Below the pieces are notes generated by a model that had not been told where the DNA came from, made no database searches, and worked only from the letters and a program-made list of their open reading frames with translations. A stretch of 64,000 nucleotides of DNA from Opitutaceae bacterium (lineage in GTDB: Bacteria > Verrucomicrobiota > Verrucomicrobiia > Opitutales > Opitutaceae): the NCBI GenBank assembly GCA_016795565.1, contig JAEUGW010000004.1, forward strand, positions 52,471 to 116,470, read 5' to 3'. The translations under genes were made by a program, and so were the position numbers. Below are positions 24,427-32,590 of this stretch, piece by piece (within the stretch, counting starts at the first letter, position 1; every line of letters starts with the position of its first letter).

Positions 24427-26051
24427 GGCTGGGCCTCCTTGAATTTGCAGGCCACCTCGAAGTGCAGGCTGTTGTCGTCCTCGGTGCGCTCGAGGGAGGT
24501 GAGGGCGACGGTGCCGAAGACCAGCCCGAGCTCCTTGTCGCGGCGCAGGGTCTCCACGTAGGCGCGGAGCTGCTGGGTGGCCAGTTCGGAGGGGGCGTGG
24601 AGGGTGCCGCGCAGGACCACGCCGCCGGCAAAGCCGTTGATGCTTTGGATGCTCATCCGCTCGGGCCGGGTGCGGCCGTAGGCCATGAGGAGCTCGGTGA
24701 GCCGGTAGGGGGAGGACACGAGCCCGTAGGCCTGGTCGAGCCGGGCGGTCTGCTCCTCGAGGGTGCGGGTGAGCACCTTCAAATCCGCGGCCTGCTGCTG
24801 GTTGTCCTTGATGCGCTGGTTCCAGTAGGAGATTTCCGTGCGGAGGGAATTGTCGATGTAGAGCTGCCAGCTGACGATCATCAGGGCGCCGACGGCCATG
24901 GTGCCGGCGACGGCGTTGGCCATGAAACGGCTGCGGACGAGATCGCTGCTCGGCAGGTTGCCGGTGAGGCGGCAATCGAGATGCCAGGGGCCCTGGTAGG
25001 TGTCGGTCTCCTTGGGGGCCTTGGCCGGCTTGGCACCGGGGAGGTCGGCGATGAGGCTGAGCGCGCTCAGCCAGTGGCGGCCGAGGGCGGGCTGGCCGTC
25101 GGCGAGCTGGAGATTGACCATGGGCATCCAGGCGGCGCAGTCGAAGGCGAAGGCGGCGCGGCCCACGACCTGGGCGAGCGGCTCGGCGATCCAGGAGAGG
25201 GCGGGGGGCAGGTAGGCGCAGTAGATCTCGCCGACGGGCTGGCCGGTGGTCATCTCGTAGGAGTCAACGAGGGGCTTGAGGTCGCGGCCGATGGCGCGGA
25301 CAAACTTGCTGGCGCGGAGCAGCAGCTCGTCATCGGCGTGCTGGAGGCGGTCGCGCACCTCGGCGGCGTCCTTCAGCTCGAATTCCTTGCTGGCGGCCTG
25401 GACGATGGAGGCGAAGCCGTGGCGCACGGGGCCGGGGGTGCTCACGCCCTCCTTGCCGAGGATGTAGGCGGTGGTGTGCTCCTGCTCGATGACGACGACG
25501 ACGGTGGCGCGCTTGTCATTGTGGCGCGCCTTGAAATCCGCGAGGGCGCCGATGAGCGGCAGCAGGCTCATCTCGAGGCGGGATGGCAGGAGGCGGTGGT
25601 CGAGCAGGCGCTGCTGGACCTGGTGCACGTCGGAGTGGGAGACGCCGCAGAGGAGGGCGGGGCGGGCCATGCCCTCGGCGGCGACCTGGGTGCCCTCGAG
25701 GGGGCTGAGGGCGGCGAATTTCCAGTTGGCCGATTGCTCGATCTTGAACTGCTCCTTGATGAGGTCGGGGAGGTAGTCGGCCTCGGACAGCCGGCGGGCC
25801 TGGATGCTCTCGCGCTGGAGGAGGGCCTCGGGCGGGGCGAAACCGCCGATGCAGGGGACCCAGGACTTGGCCTTGTCAAAATTCTGGTCGAGCCACTGGC
25901 GCAGGCCGGCATCGTCGTGCGAGTCGAATTCCGCGGCGGCCTCGATGACCACGGGCCCGCTGTCGGGCCGGTCGATAGCAGCCGCGAGGATCTGATAGGG
26001 ATTAACCTCGATCAACAGGCTGTGCCGGGTGTTGCGTTGGTTGAAAATCAC
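24423..26051 (-). CDS. PilM-PilN fusion protein
   Basis: 542 residues from a GTG start. Residues 1 to about 340 look like a PilM/ATPase-fold domain (actin-like, with VVVVIEQEHTTAYILGKEG). A short linker leads to one membrane helix (377-399), a coiled coil (about 400-440) and a PilN-like domain with LTELLMAYGRTRPERMSIQS and HAPSELATQQLRAYVETLR. In most bacteria PilM is cytoplasmic and PilN separate; here they form one chain, so the PilM-PilN contact is covalent. It opens a three-gene overlapping unit with the PilO-like and PilP-like genes. The alternative is a GspL-like protein, which has a similar layout. Confidence 0.8.
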   Translation of the reverse strand: MIFNQRNTRHSLLIEVNPYQILAAAIDRPDSGPVVIEAAAEFDSHDDAGLRQWLDQNFDKAKSWVPCIGGFAPPEALLQRESIQARRLSEADYLPDLIKEQFKIEQSANWKFAALSPLEGTQVAAEGMARPALLCGVSHSDVHQVQQRLLDHRLLPSRLEMSLLPLIGALADFKARHNDKRATVVVVIEQEHTTAYILGKEGVSTPGPVRHGFASIVQAASKEFELKDAAEVRDRLQHADDELLLRASKFVRAIGRDLKPLVDSYEMTTGQPVGEIYCAYLPPALSWIAEPLAQVVGRAAFAFDCAAWMPMVNLQLADGQPALGRHWLSALSLIADLPGAKPAKAPKETDTYQGPWHLDCRLTGNLPSSDLVRSRFMANAVAGTMAVGALMIVSWQLYIDNSLRTEISYWNQRIKDNQQQAADLKVLTRTLEEQTARLDQAYGLVSSPYRLTELLMAYGRTRPERMSIQSINGFAGGVVLRGTLHAPSELATQQLRAYVETLRRDKELGLVFGTVALTSLERTEDDNSLHFEVACKFKEAQP

Positions 26052-26172
26052 GGAAAGTGGCGCGCTGGGAGGGGGTTAATCAGGGTCTGGCGCGGGCGTC
26101 AAGGCATGCGCCGGGGGTGCCGGAGACAGGAACACCGGGAACCGGGGGCAAATGCTGGGCCGGCCGGGCGTT

Positions 26173-26448
26173 TCAGCCGAGGAATTCCCGCAGATGGGCG
26201 GAGAGGAATTCGTAAACGATGGAACGGGGCGCAGCGTAGAACACCCGGATGCGGCCCGCGTGATGACGATAGATGAACCGATGGCTTCCGACCCGGAGCC
26301 GGTGGAGGCCGGCGAGTTCTTCGCGGAGCGGCTTGGTGTCGCCCAAGGGCAGGGCGGCCAGCGCGGCCCTGGCCCGACGCCGGGTTTCCGGGGCGAGGGT
26401 GCGGAGATAGTCGCGGACCTCCTCCCGGATGACGACCTCAGTCTTCAA
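26173..26448 (-). CDS. RelE/ParE-family toxin
   Basis: 91 residues with the compact RelE fold: helix REEVRDYLRTLAPETRRRAR, then LRVGSHRFIYRHHAGRIRVFYAAPRS. RelE members cleave mRNA at the ribosome while ParE members inhibit gyrase; which applies cannot be told. It overlaps the 3' end of the antitoxin gene by 11 bp. The pair sits between the minor pilin genes and the PilM-PilN gene. Confidence 0.85.
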   Translation of the reverse strand: MKTEVVIREEVRDYLRTLAPETRRRARAALAALPLGDTKPLREELAGLHRLRVGSHRFIYRHHAGRIRVFYAAPRSIVYEFLSAHLREFLG

Positions 26449-26686
26449 TCGAGGAGAGCGGATAATATCGGCCCTTGCCGGCCTTTTCCTTCTTCAGCGC
26501 GGCCATGAATTTCGGATCAGCCAGCAGTTCCATCGTCTCAATCATGCCACCGAGGCGCTCGGCGGAAATGACGTGAACCACGGGACGTTCGTGTCGGGTG
26601 ATGGTGACGAGGGTGCCCGATTCGGCGGCGCGGACCGCCGCCGCGGTGTCGCGCTGCAGTTCGCGGACGCTGTATGTATCTTTCAT
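26438..26686 (-). CDS. Phd/YefM-type antitoxin
   Basis: 82 residues from ATG 26686 (MKDTYSVRELQRDTAAAVRA); the frame continues upstream to 26740. The N-terminal Phd/YefM motif of a short strand and two helices, followed by TLVTITRHERPVVHVISAER, is clear and should bind operator DNA. The acidic C-terminal tail (PLSSIED) should wrap the RelE-like toxin encoded by the overlapping downstream gene. It is probably autoregulated as a complex with the toxin. Confidence 0.88.
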   Translation of the reverse strand: MKDTYSVRELQRDTAAAVRAAESGTLVTITRHERPVVHVISAERLGGMIETMELLADPKFMAALKKEKAGKGRYYPLSSIED

Positions 26687-26755
26687 GCCGGAAAGCTGTA
26701 TTCCATCGGAAAGGGAGTCAATCCCGCTGGTCGGCGCCAAGGCGTCCGCCGCCGG

Positions 26756-28576
26756 TCAGGGCAGGGTGATCTTCTCGGCGGGGTCGGTGAGCTCGCGCCA
26801 TTCGGTGATGGCGTAGGGCTGGTCCACGCCGCTGATCACCGCCGTGCGGAGCGAGGTGTCGTAGTGAAGGTTGGCGGCGTGCTGGAAATACACATTCTTA
26901 GCTGAAAGAGCACCGTATATGTTTTGGATATAAGGGCTGGGGTTATAGATTTGCAGGTAAGCGTTGGGCATATAAACGACGCCGTAAAAAGTGAAACTCA
27001 CATTGTTGACTGCCAAATAATGATAATTCGACGTGTTGGTGATGCTGGTGCCAAGCAGGATGCAGCGCTTCGGGTCTTGGGTCAGGTTTTGAATGCCACC
27101 GTCGGTTGCGTTTTGGCTATATATAAGGAGCCTCCCTCCAAAATGGATCTCCAACGATGCCGTGGCATTATTTGTGATAACAATTTTGCCACCTGTTAAG
27201 ACCTGGAAATGACCGGTGGAACCGGTGGGCCGGACATCAATAACCACTGGGCTGTTGATATTCAGCGTGTCGCCCGAATCTAGGTAGAGCTGACTGGTCG
27301 TGTAATAGTAATATTTCCCGTCGGCGGATATGGTATCGCCGCCGCGCGGGAGATCGGTGGTGGCATTGGAGGGGAGGGTCAATGAATTCAGCGTCACGCC
27401 GCCGCCGGCGGCGATGGTTTGGATGTCGAAGGTTGGGACGTGCGGGCTGCGGCTGACCCGGGTGAAGTCGATGCCGGTGGCGGCGCTGCCGGTCACGGTC
27501 GCGGCGCCATAGGTCCAGCGCGGGGCGTAGGGGCTCGTGGACGCCCCCGGAGCAGCGACATAACCCCGCACGGTGGCGGTGGTGACGGTGACGGCGGTGC
27601 CGGAGGTGTTTTCGCCGGCGAGCACGGCGGAATAGTTTGTCGGCGTGGACACCTGGGGGGCGTAGGTGCCGAGGACGGAGTTGTAGCTGTCCACGGTGCC
27701 GCTGGAAGCCAGCCGGGTAAGAGTGGTGGCACCGGCGGCGTTGGGGAAGAGGGCGGCGGGGGCGACCAGCGCGCGGAGCTGGGTCTTGACTGTGGTGCCG
27801 GCATTGTCGGGCAGGACGGCCACGCCTTCCGCATAGATTACCGGCGCGCTCAGCCAATAGGTGGCGTCGGGCGGCGCGTGATTCAGATGGGTGGAGCGGC
27901 TGCGATAGGCCATGCCACCGCTGAGGACGACGTCGTCCGCGCTGTAGGTGGTGGCGGAACTCCAGGCGGTGGCCGCGTAGGCCGTCCAATACGTGGCGTC
28001 GGGCGGGGGCGTGTTGGTGTGGGCAAGGATGCAGCGGTAGGCGTTGCCGCCGAGGATGGCGATGTTGCCGGGGCGGTAGTTGGCGATGGAGCTCCACGGC
28101 GCCGGGGCGGCGGTCCAGTAGGTGGTGTTGGACGGAGCCTCGTTGGCCGGCGGCGCGCTTTTGCAGACATACCAGACGCCCTGATACCACACGTAGTCGT
28201 TCACGGCGTAGGCGGTGAGCACGCTCCAGGGGATGGCCTTGGTGGTGTCCCGATAGTTGTCCACCCGGAGATAGACCGTGCCGCCGATGCCCGTCGTGCC
28301 GTAGTGGGAGCTGGTGATGGGGAAGGTCAGCGTGGCCTGGTTGCCGGACCGGGTCCAGGTGCTGAAGGTGTTGGCGCTGAAGGAACGCAGGGCCCGCTCC
28401 AGACCCATCTCGGCGAGATGTCGGCTGACATCGACCGCGTAGGCGCGGTTGCTGAGCCGCATCGACTGGTTGCTGACCGCGAGGTAGCTCGCCAGCGCGA
28501 TGCCGAGCACGGCCAGCAGGCACATGACGACTAGGATGAGCGAGCCACGCTGGGGATGGAGGGAGCCGGTCGTCAC
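26756..28576 (-). CDS. PilX-like minor pilin with three CBM5/12-like modules
   Basis: 606 residues from GTG 28576, overlapping the PilW-like stop (GTGA). The N-terminal part (QRGSLILVVMCLLAVLGIAL) is a PilX-type pilin helix lacking the Glu at position +5. Three tandem modules follow at about 117-154, 161-197 and 205-241, each W..YAVNDYVWYQGVWYVC-like and ending with a Pro-rich turn and YW. This is the signature of chitin-binding CBM5/12 (ChiC-type) modules. The C-terminal half is beta-rich, with Ser/Thr/Gly repeats resembling PilX/PilY-associated domains. It may present carbohydrate-binding tips on a pilus. AT content is locally higher (26880-27330), which may hint at acquisition. Confidence 0.75.
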   Translation of the reverse strand: MTTGSLHPQRGSLILVVMCLLAVLGIALASYLAVSNQSMRLSNRAYAVDVSRHLAEMGLERALRSFSANTFSTWTRSGNQATLTFPITSSHYGTTGIGGTVYLRVDNYRDTTKAIPWSVLTAYAVNDYVWYQGVWYVCKSAPPANEAPSNTTYWTAAPAPWSSIANYRPGNIAILGGNAYRCILAHTNTPPPDATYWTAYAATAWSSATTYSADDVVLSGGMAYRSRSTHLNHAPPDATYWLSAPVIYAEGVAVLPDNAGTTVKTQLRALVAPAALFPNAAGATTLTRLASSGTVDSYNSVLGTYAPQVSTPTNYSAVLAGENTSGTAVTVTTATVRGYVAAPGASTSPYAPRWTYGAATVTGSAATGIDFTRVSRSPHVPTFDIQTIAAGGGVTLNSLTLPSNATTDLPRGGDTISADGKYYYYTTSQLYLDSGDTLNINSPVVIDVRPTGSTGHFQVLTGGKIVITNNATASLEIHFGGRLLIYSQNATDGGIQNLTQDPKRCILLGTSITNTSNYHYLAVNNVSFTFYGVVYMPNAYLQIYNPSPYIQNIYGALSAKNVYFQHAANLHYDTSLRTAVISGVDQPYAITEWRELTDPAEKITLP

Positions 28577-29319
28577 AGCAGGAAGGGCCGGTTGCGGAAG
28601 AGCAGGCGCGGCGAGTCCGACACGTAGGTCTCGGTCAGCGTGCCATTGGTGCTGCTGCCGGCCTGCGCGGTGACCGTGAGCGAGACCTGCTTGATGCCGG
28701 GCAGGTAGTTCACGTAGGTCGTGTAAGGATAGCCGGAGGAGTCGTAATACGTGAAGGTGTTGGTGCCGGTGATCAGCAGGCTGCCTTGCAGGACGAGCAT
28801 GACCCCGGTGCCGCCGTCCACGCGCGCGAGGGATTGGGCCGGCACGGTGGTGCTGTAACCGCTCAAGGTGACCGTGACGGGAGACGCGGTGGCATTGATG
28901 TAATAGCTGACGGTCTTGGTGCCGGTGGTGATGGGCACGGTGAGGGTGAGGCTGGTGGCGGTGGGGGCGAGGGCGAGGCCGCTCGACCCGCGCACATCCT
29001 GGGCGAAGGTCGCGAGGGTGCGCCGGGATTGGGACTCCAGGTTGGGCTGGTTGGCCGAGCTCAGGCCCAGTGACCGCGTGAAGTTGCGGCCCAGGCTGAC
29101 ATAGGTGGTCAGCACCGCGGTCATGACCATCAGGGACAGGCTGAGCCCGATGAGGAGCTCGAGGAGCGTGAAGGCGGCGGCGGGAGAAGTGGACGGTGTT
29201 GACCCCAACGCGTGGATTGACGGGCCTGGGCCCGAAAGCGCGTTGGGGGCAACGCGCTCCACCCCGGAGTCCAACAATCGCGGCGCAAAGCCGCTCCTAC
29301 AGTTTGGTTGAATCTTCAC
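28573..29319 (-). CDS. PilW-like minor pilin
   Basis: 248 residues from GTG 29319, overlapping the previous stop (GTGA). The type IV pilin signature is AAAFTLLELLIGLSLSLMVM, with Glu at +5, but the residue before the cleavage site is Ala instead of Gly. The leader is unusually long (about 49 residues) and is encoded largely by a palindromic repeat (29203-29304). The mature part has PilW-like segments (SRRTLATFAQDVRGSSGLAL) and beta-rich C-terminal sequence ending LLFRNRPFLL. It should prime or join the pilus together with the neighbouring PilV- and PilX-like proteins. A much longer frame, to 30114, is not credible. Confidence 0.8.
   Translation of the reverse strand: MKIQPNCRSGFAPRLLDSGVERVAPNALSGPGPSIHALGSTPSTSPAAAFTLLELLIGLSLSLMVMTAVLTTYVSLGRNFTRSLGLSSANQPNLESQSRRTLATFAQDVRGSSGLALAPTATSLTLTVPITTGTKTVSYYINATASPVTVTLSGYSTTVPAQSLARVDGGTGVMLVLQGSLLITGTNTFTYYDSSGYPYTTYVNYLPGIKQVSLTVTAQAGSSTNGTLTETYVSDSPRLLFRNRPFLL
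29203..29304. repeat. Palindromic repeat inside PilW leader
   Basis: CCCCAACGCG (29203-29212) pairs with CGCGTTGGGG (29239-29248), and GCGGC/GCCGC pairs follow near 29280-29295. The element encodes most of the extended prepilin leader on the minus strand. It resembles the dispersed hairpin elements found between genes elsewhere in the window. Confidence 0.5.
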
Positions 29320-30047
29320 GAGCGTTGGTAGCTGAGATTCAGGCCGTATTTGCCGAACCACGCCGAGTTCGCGCGGGTGAAGGTGAAGGTCAGCGGGGCG
29401 CCGCCGGAATCCACGCGGCTGGTGTTGACCACCCAGGTCACCGTGAAATTGACCTCGCGGATATCGGGGACCGGATCGGGGCTGGTGACCGTGCGGGTGA
29501 GGGTGTAGGTGGCGCCTTGGTCGTAGACGACATCGGTGGTCTGGGCCGTGGTGGTGGCCGTCCAGTTGGAGTTGGGTGGCGCCTGGTTGGAGTGGGCGGT
29601 GACGCAGCGGTAATACGCCCCATTGTAGCTGACGACCCGGTTGGCGGTGTAGGCGGTGGCGCTGTTCCAAGCCGGCCAGAAGGTCGGATCGATGGCGATG
29701 TCCGTGCTGGCGGTGGCCAGGTTGCTGATGCCCGTGATGCCGTTGGTGGTGACCCAGGGAGCGAGCCGCAGTTTCTCGATCTCGTGGTTGATGATTTGCG
29801 TGGCCAGGGTCTGCCGGCGGGCGGCGTCCATCATCCGGGCGCTGATCGTCACCGCCTCGATCATGCCGACGAACCCCACGACGAGGATCACGGCGGCCAT
29901 CATCACCTCGACGATGGTGAAAGCTGCAGAAGTAGCGGGTAGCGAGTAGCGAGTAGCGGGTAGGGCGGACGGCGCGGCACGCTCCGCCTGCGTGGCCGCC
30001 CCTCTGGACAGGAGGAATCCGGGAGTATGCTGAGGGAGGCGGGGCAT
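29316..30047 (-). CDS. PilV-like minor pilin with one CBM5/12-like module
   Basis: 243 residues. The pilin signature AAFTIVEVMMAAVILVVGFV appears at about 41-60 with Glu at +5 and Ala at -1. The leader of about 42 residues includes a short tandem repeat in the DNA (GTAGCGGGTAGCGAGTAGCG, near 29934-29964). A CBM5/12-like module occupies about 127-162 (WNSATAYTANRVVSYNGAYY, then HSNQAPP). The C-terminal part is beta-rich. It starts the PilV-PilW-PilX overlapping unit; these minor pilins usually form the pilus tip or initiate assembly. Confidence 0.78.
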   Translation of the reverse strand: MPRLPQHTPGFLLSRGAATQAERAAPSALPATRYSLPATSAAFTIVEVMMAAVILVVGFVGMIEAVTISARMMDAARRQTLATQIINHEIEKLRLAPWVTTNGITGISNLATASTDIAIDPTFWPAWNSATAYTANRVVSYNGAYYRCVTAHSNQAPPNSNWTATTTAQTTDVVYDQGATYTLTRTVTSPDPVPDIREVNFTVTWVVNTSRVDSGGAPLTFTFTRANSAWFGKYGLNLSYQRS

Positions 30048-30223
30048 GACGGCGGTGAGAGCTAGGGTGTAGCACCCAAGGGCGGGCTGCCAAGCACGGT
30101 GTGCGGGCGCACACGGAAAGCTGAGGGCTCGACCATCACTTGGCCGGTGGTGGACAAGGTGGCTGACGCAAGAAATCCTCGGGTCTCAGGTTTCAGCTCT
30201 CGTGTCTTGTCAGCAGATGTGGG

Positions 30224-30547
30224 TCACGGCGGCGGTGCTTTGCCTTCGCCGAATAGCCGGGGAAAATCCATCATGCCGTGCTTGATTCGCAGCACCTCGA
30301 TGGTGTCGGCATCGCAGCGGTAGAACAGGAGGTAGCGGGGATAGCGCGGGAGAACCAGGCTGCGAATATCCGACGGCGTGAGATCGCGCCGAAGTCGGCC
30401 CAAGCTCGGCCAGTGCTCCAAACCACTGATGGTGGCCATGACTTCCGCATGCCAGCGGCGCGCGATTTCGGGCGACGCATTTTCCGCGAGGTAGGCCACG
30501 CCGTCGGCCAGATCCACCCAGAATTGCGGGCGGAAGACGGTTTTCAC
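30224..30547 (-). CDS. ParE/RelE-family toxin
   Basis: 107 residues from GTG 30547, overlapping the previous stop (GTGA). The family pattern is clear: FWVDLADGVAYLAENASPEI, GLEHWPSLGRLRRDL, SLVLPRYPRYLLFYRCDAD and IEVLRIKHG. It should poison gyrase or mRNA unless held by its antitoxin, encoded immediately upstream. It is the last of three overlapping genes. Longer frames up to 30691 read back into the antitoxin gene and are not needed. Confidence 0.87.
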   Translation of the reverse strand: MKTVFRPQFWVDLADGVAYLAENASPEIARRWHAEVMATISGLEHWPSLGRLRRDLTPSDIRSLVLPRYPRYLLFYRCDADTIEVLRIKHGMMDFPRLFGEGKAPPP

Positions 30548-30765
30548 GACCGCTTGGCGGCGCGGGACAAGCCGCGCTGGAGCGCGCCTTCCCAGTCGGT
30601 CGCCGCCGCCGGCTGGGGCGGGCCGCTGCGCAGGGCTTCGTCCATCCACTGTTGATGCACTCCGGAATGCTCCGCGTCTTGGAGCGCACACAGGCGGTCA
30701 AGAATTTCCTGCCGATCCGCCCGAGCGAGTTTGGGCAATTCCTCAATGATCTCGGCTTTGCTCAT
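30544..30765 (-). CDS. Addiction-module antitoxin (TIGR02574-like)
   Basis: 73 residues, acidic and helical, beginning MSKAEIIEELPKLARADRQE. This resembles the short addiction-module proteins that precede ParE toxins. It overlaps the gene upstream (ATGA) and the toxin downstream (GTGA). It probably binds the toxin; whether it also binds DNA is unclear because no helix-turn-helix is obvious. Confidence 0.75.
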   Translation of the reverse strand: MSKAEIIEELPKLARADRQEILDRLCALQDAEHSGVHQQWMDEALRSGPPQPAAATDWEGALQRGLSRAAKRS

Positions 30766-31019
30766 GGGGAAAGCCAGGACGCAGGCTGCTGTGCGACAGG
30801 CTGAGGGTTTGGAGTGAAGGGCGGATTGCCGGCAAGGATCGCGTCGAGTTGAGCCTGCGAATACTTCTTCCCGGCCGACATGTCGCGGCCGAGGCGGGTC
30901 AGTTGCCGCTGACGGGCGACCGAGTTTCGGCGGATCACATACGAAACATATTTTCCCACGGACCGGCGTTCACCGGGGCTCAGCTTCTTGAGTCTGTTTT
31001 GCAGCTCGGTTGCGCTCAC
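30762..31019 (-). CDS. Small basic protein, first gene of TA operon
   Basis: 85 residues from GTG 31019 (VSATELQNRLKKLSPGERRS); the frame stays open to 31127. It has helical, basic sequence including GKYVSYVIRRNSVARQRQL and a Pro-rich tail. Its stop overlaps the antitoxin start (ATGA), so the three genes are translationally coupled. I do not recognise a family. Possible roles are a DNA-binding repressor of the operon or a second antitoxin. Confidence 0.6.
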   Translation of the reverse strand: MSATELQNRLKKLSPGERRSVGKYVSYVIRRNSVARQRQLTRLGRDMSAGKKYSQAQLDAILAGNPPFTPNPQPVAQQPASWLSP

Positions 31020-31208
31020 GGCGGCAACGTGGTCCAATTGGGGCGCGAAATCAAGTCTGCGCCTGCGCGTCCGGCGGGCGATTTTTTCGTGGAATGGCCC
31101 GCCGCAGAACCGTTTTGGCAGACGCAAGGTTCCGCGCTGCCGGGAGGGCGACGCCGCTGCATACTGACACGCCTTGAAGCCCCTTTCAGATTTCAGGCCT
31201 CGGTATAT

Positions 31209-32186
31209 TCAGTAGCTGCGGGTGACGGTGGCGCCGGTCTGGTCGCGGAAGACCAGCAGCTGGTTGGCGGCGTCGAGCTCGGCGAAGACGATGCCGAGGG
31301 CGCGGTTGATCTCGCCGCCCTCGTAGGCGAGGCGGTTGTTGATCAGCGCGCGCGCCGGCTTGCCCTGCGTGATGCCGCTGACGTTGAGCTTCACGATCGA
31401 ATAGAAGAATGCGGCGCTCGCGCGGGGCGCGCCGGCCGGGGAGGCGTGGGTGATGACGATGTCGCCGGGGAGCTTCAACTGGTCGGGTGAGTCGGGGGCG
31501 GCCGGTTGAGGCGCGGGGCGCGGAGCGGGCGATGCTGGGTTGGAGGCTGGCGGCTCGGAGTGGGTGGCGGCCGGCGCGTTTTTCTCGGCGAGGGCGAGGA
31601 TGGCGGCGCTGGAGACCGCCGCCGGGGAGCCGTCGGCGGGCGCAGTCGCGCCGCCGCCGGCGGGCTGGCCGGGGGAGGCGGCGGGATTGGAGAAGGGATC
31701 GACGACGGGGCGGGAATGGCCGCTGGTGCCGCCCTTGGCCTTACCTTCCTCCTCCTTGATGAGGCCGTCGAGCTGGCCGACGCGGGCGTTGTTGGCCTTC
31801 ACGACGTCGTCGGTCTTGCCGAGGGCTTGGGCGGGGATGGCGAGGATCTGGTTGACGACCTTGAAGGGGGTGGGGCCCTTGCCGCTCGGGGGAGCGCCGC
31901 CGGGGCCGGGCTTGCTGCCCTGCAGCGCCCACTGCCGGGCCTTGGGGTTGAGGGCGACGAGGGCGAAATAGCCCAGGCAGATGAGCACCGTGAATCCGGC
32001 GATCAGCTTGATCAGGCAGCCGAGGTTCCGAATGAGTGCGGGCGACGGGATGAAGGATTTTTGCGCCGGCATCGAGTATTCGATGACGGGGCCGGGCGGC
32101 CGGGGCGCGGGGGCCGGCGCGGGCGGGGGTGCCGGCGCGGGCGGGGGTGCCGGCGGGGGCGCTTGGTCTGGGGGAACGTCGCTCAT
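31209..32186 (-). CDS. Pro/Ala-rich single-pass membrane protein, unknown
   Basis: 325 residues. The N-terminal 34 residues are almost all Pro and Ala, followed by a cytoplasmic stretch and one membrane helix (about 57-79, GCLIKLIAGFTVLICLGYFA). A long low-complexity periplasmic linker leads to a compact C-terminal domain (about 235-325) with SIVKLNVSGITQGKPARALI and LVFRDQTGATVTRSY. The C-terminal domain resembles the small beta domains of GspC/PilP-type clamp proteins, and the gene lies among pilus genes, but I cannot assign a family. Confidence 0.7.
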   Translation of the reverse strand: MSDVPPDQAPPPAPPPAPAPPPAPAPAPRPPGPVIEYSMPAQKSFIPSPALIRNLGCLIKLIAGFTVLICLGYFALVALNPKARQWALQGSKPGPGGAPPSGKGPTPFKVVNQILAIPAQALGKTDDVVKANNARVGQLDGLIKEEEGKAKGGTSGHSRPVVDPFSNPAASPGQPAGGGATAPADGSPAAVSSAAILALAEKNAPAATHSEPPASNPASPAPRPAPQPAAPDSPDQLKLPGDIVITHASPAGAPRASAAFFYSIVKLNVSGITQGKPARALINNRLAYEGGEINRALGIVFAELDAANQLLVFRDQTGATVTRSY

Positions 32187-32282
32187 GGGCCGGGGATCAG
32201 GACAGGAAATTCACCGTGCGTTGTCCATCGTTCATTCGCTGTGGGTCCGATACCCCGAAGCTTGCTTCGGCTTGGTCGGACG

Positions 32283-32333
32283 TTGTGGGAGCGTGCTTGC
32301 ACGCGACGGTCGCGACCAAGGTCGCTCCCACAA
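32283..32333. repeat. Cloverleaf REP element
   Basis: TTGTGGGAGCG (32283-32293) pairs perfectly with CGCTCCCACAA (32323-32333); inside are CGTGC/GCACG and GGTCGCGACC pairs, giving a cloverleaf. It is a typical dispersed palindromic element in the 404-bp gene-free gap 32187-32590. Confidence 0.7.
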
Positions 32334-32425
32334 AAACCAGGCGCAGGCGGCCTTGATCAAATGCCCAGGAGTTAGCTCCGGGGATCTTTACTGTGCAATG
32401 AGCGGGCGAGTCAGGATGGGTCGGC

Positions 32426-32568
32426 ATGCAATACCAACGTCCCTTTGCTTTGGACTGTCATTGCGAGGAGCGGAGCGACGAAGCAATCCATCTGGATCGC
32501 CACGGCGCGCTTCGCGCACCTCGCGATGACAATAGTCAAAAAGCTGCAGACATTTGGTATAACATTGC
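32426..32568. repeat. Nested palindromic repeat (TGTCATTGCGAG type)
   Basis: Inner arms TGTCATTGCGAG (32456-32467) and CTCGCGATGACA (32520-32531) pair with one mismatch; outer arms ATACCAA (32431-32437) and TTGGTAT (32554-32560) pair perfectly. It fills much of the gap upstream of the Pro/Ala-rich protein gene and downstream of the gluconokinase gene. Nothing else can be recognised in the gap. Confidence 0.6.
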
Positions 32569-32590
32569 ACAGTGGCCGGTGAGTGCGTCG

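Noticed and set aside
29934..29964. Short tandem repeat as a possible CRISPR
   Set aside because: Units of about 7 bp without spacers; it is a simple repeat inside the PilV-like leader. No CRISPR array was found anywhere in the window.
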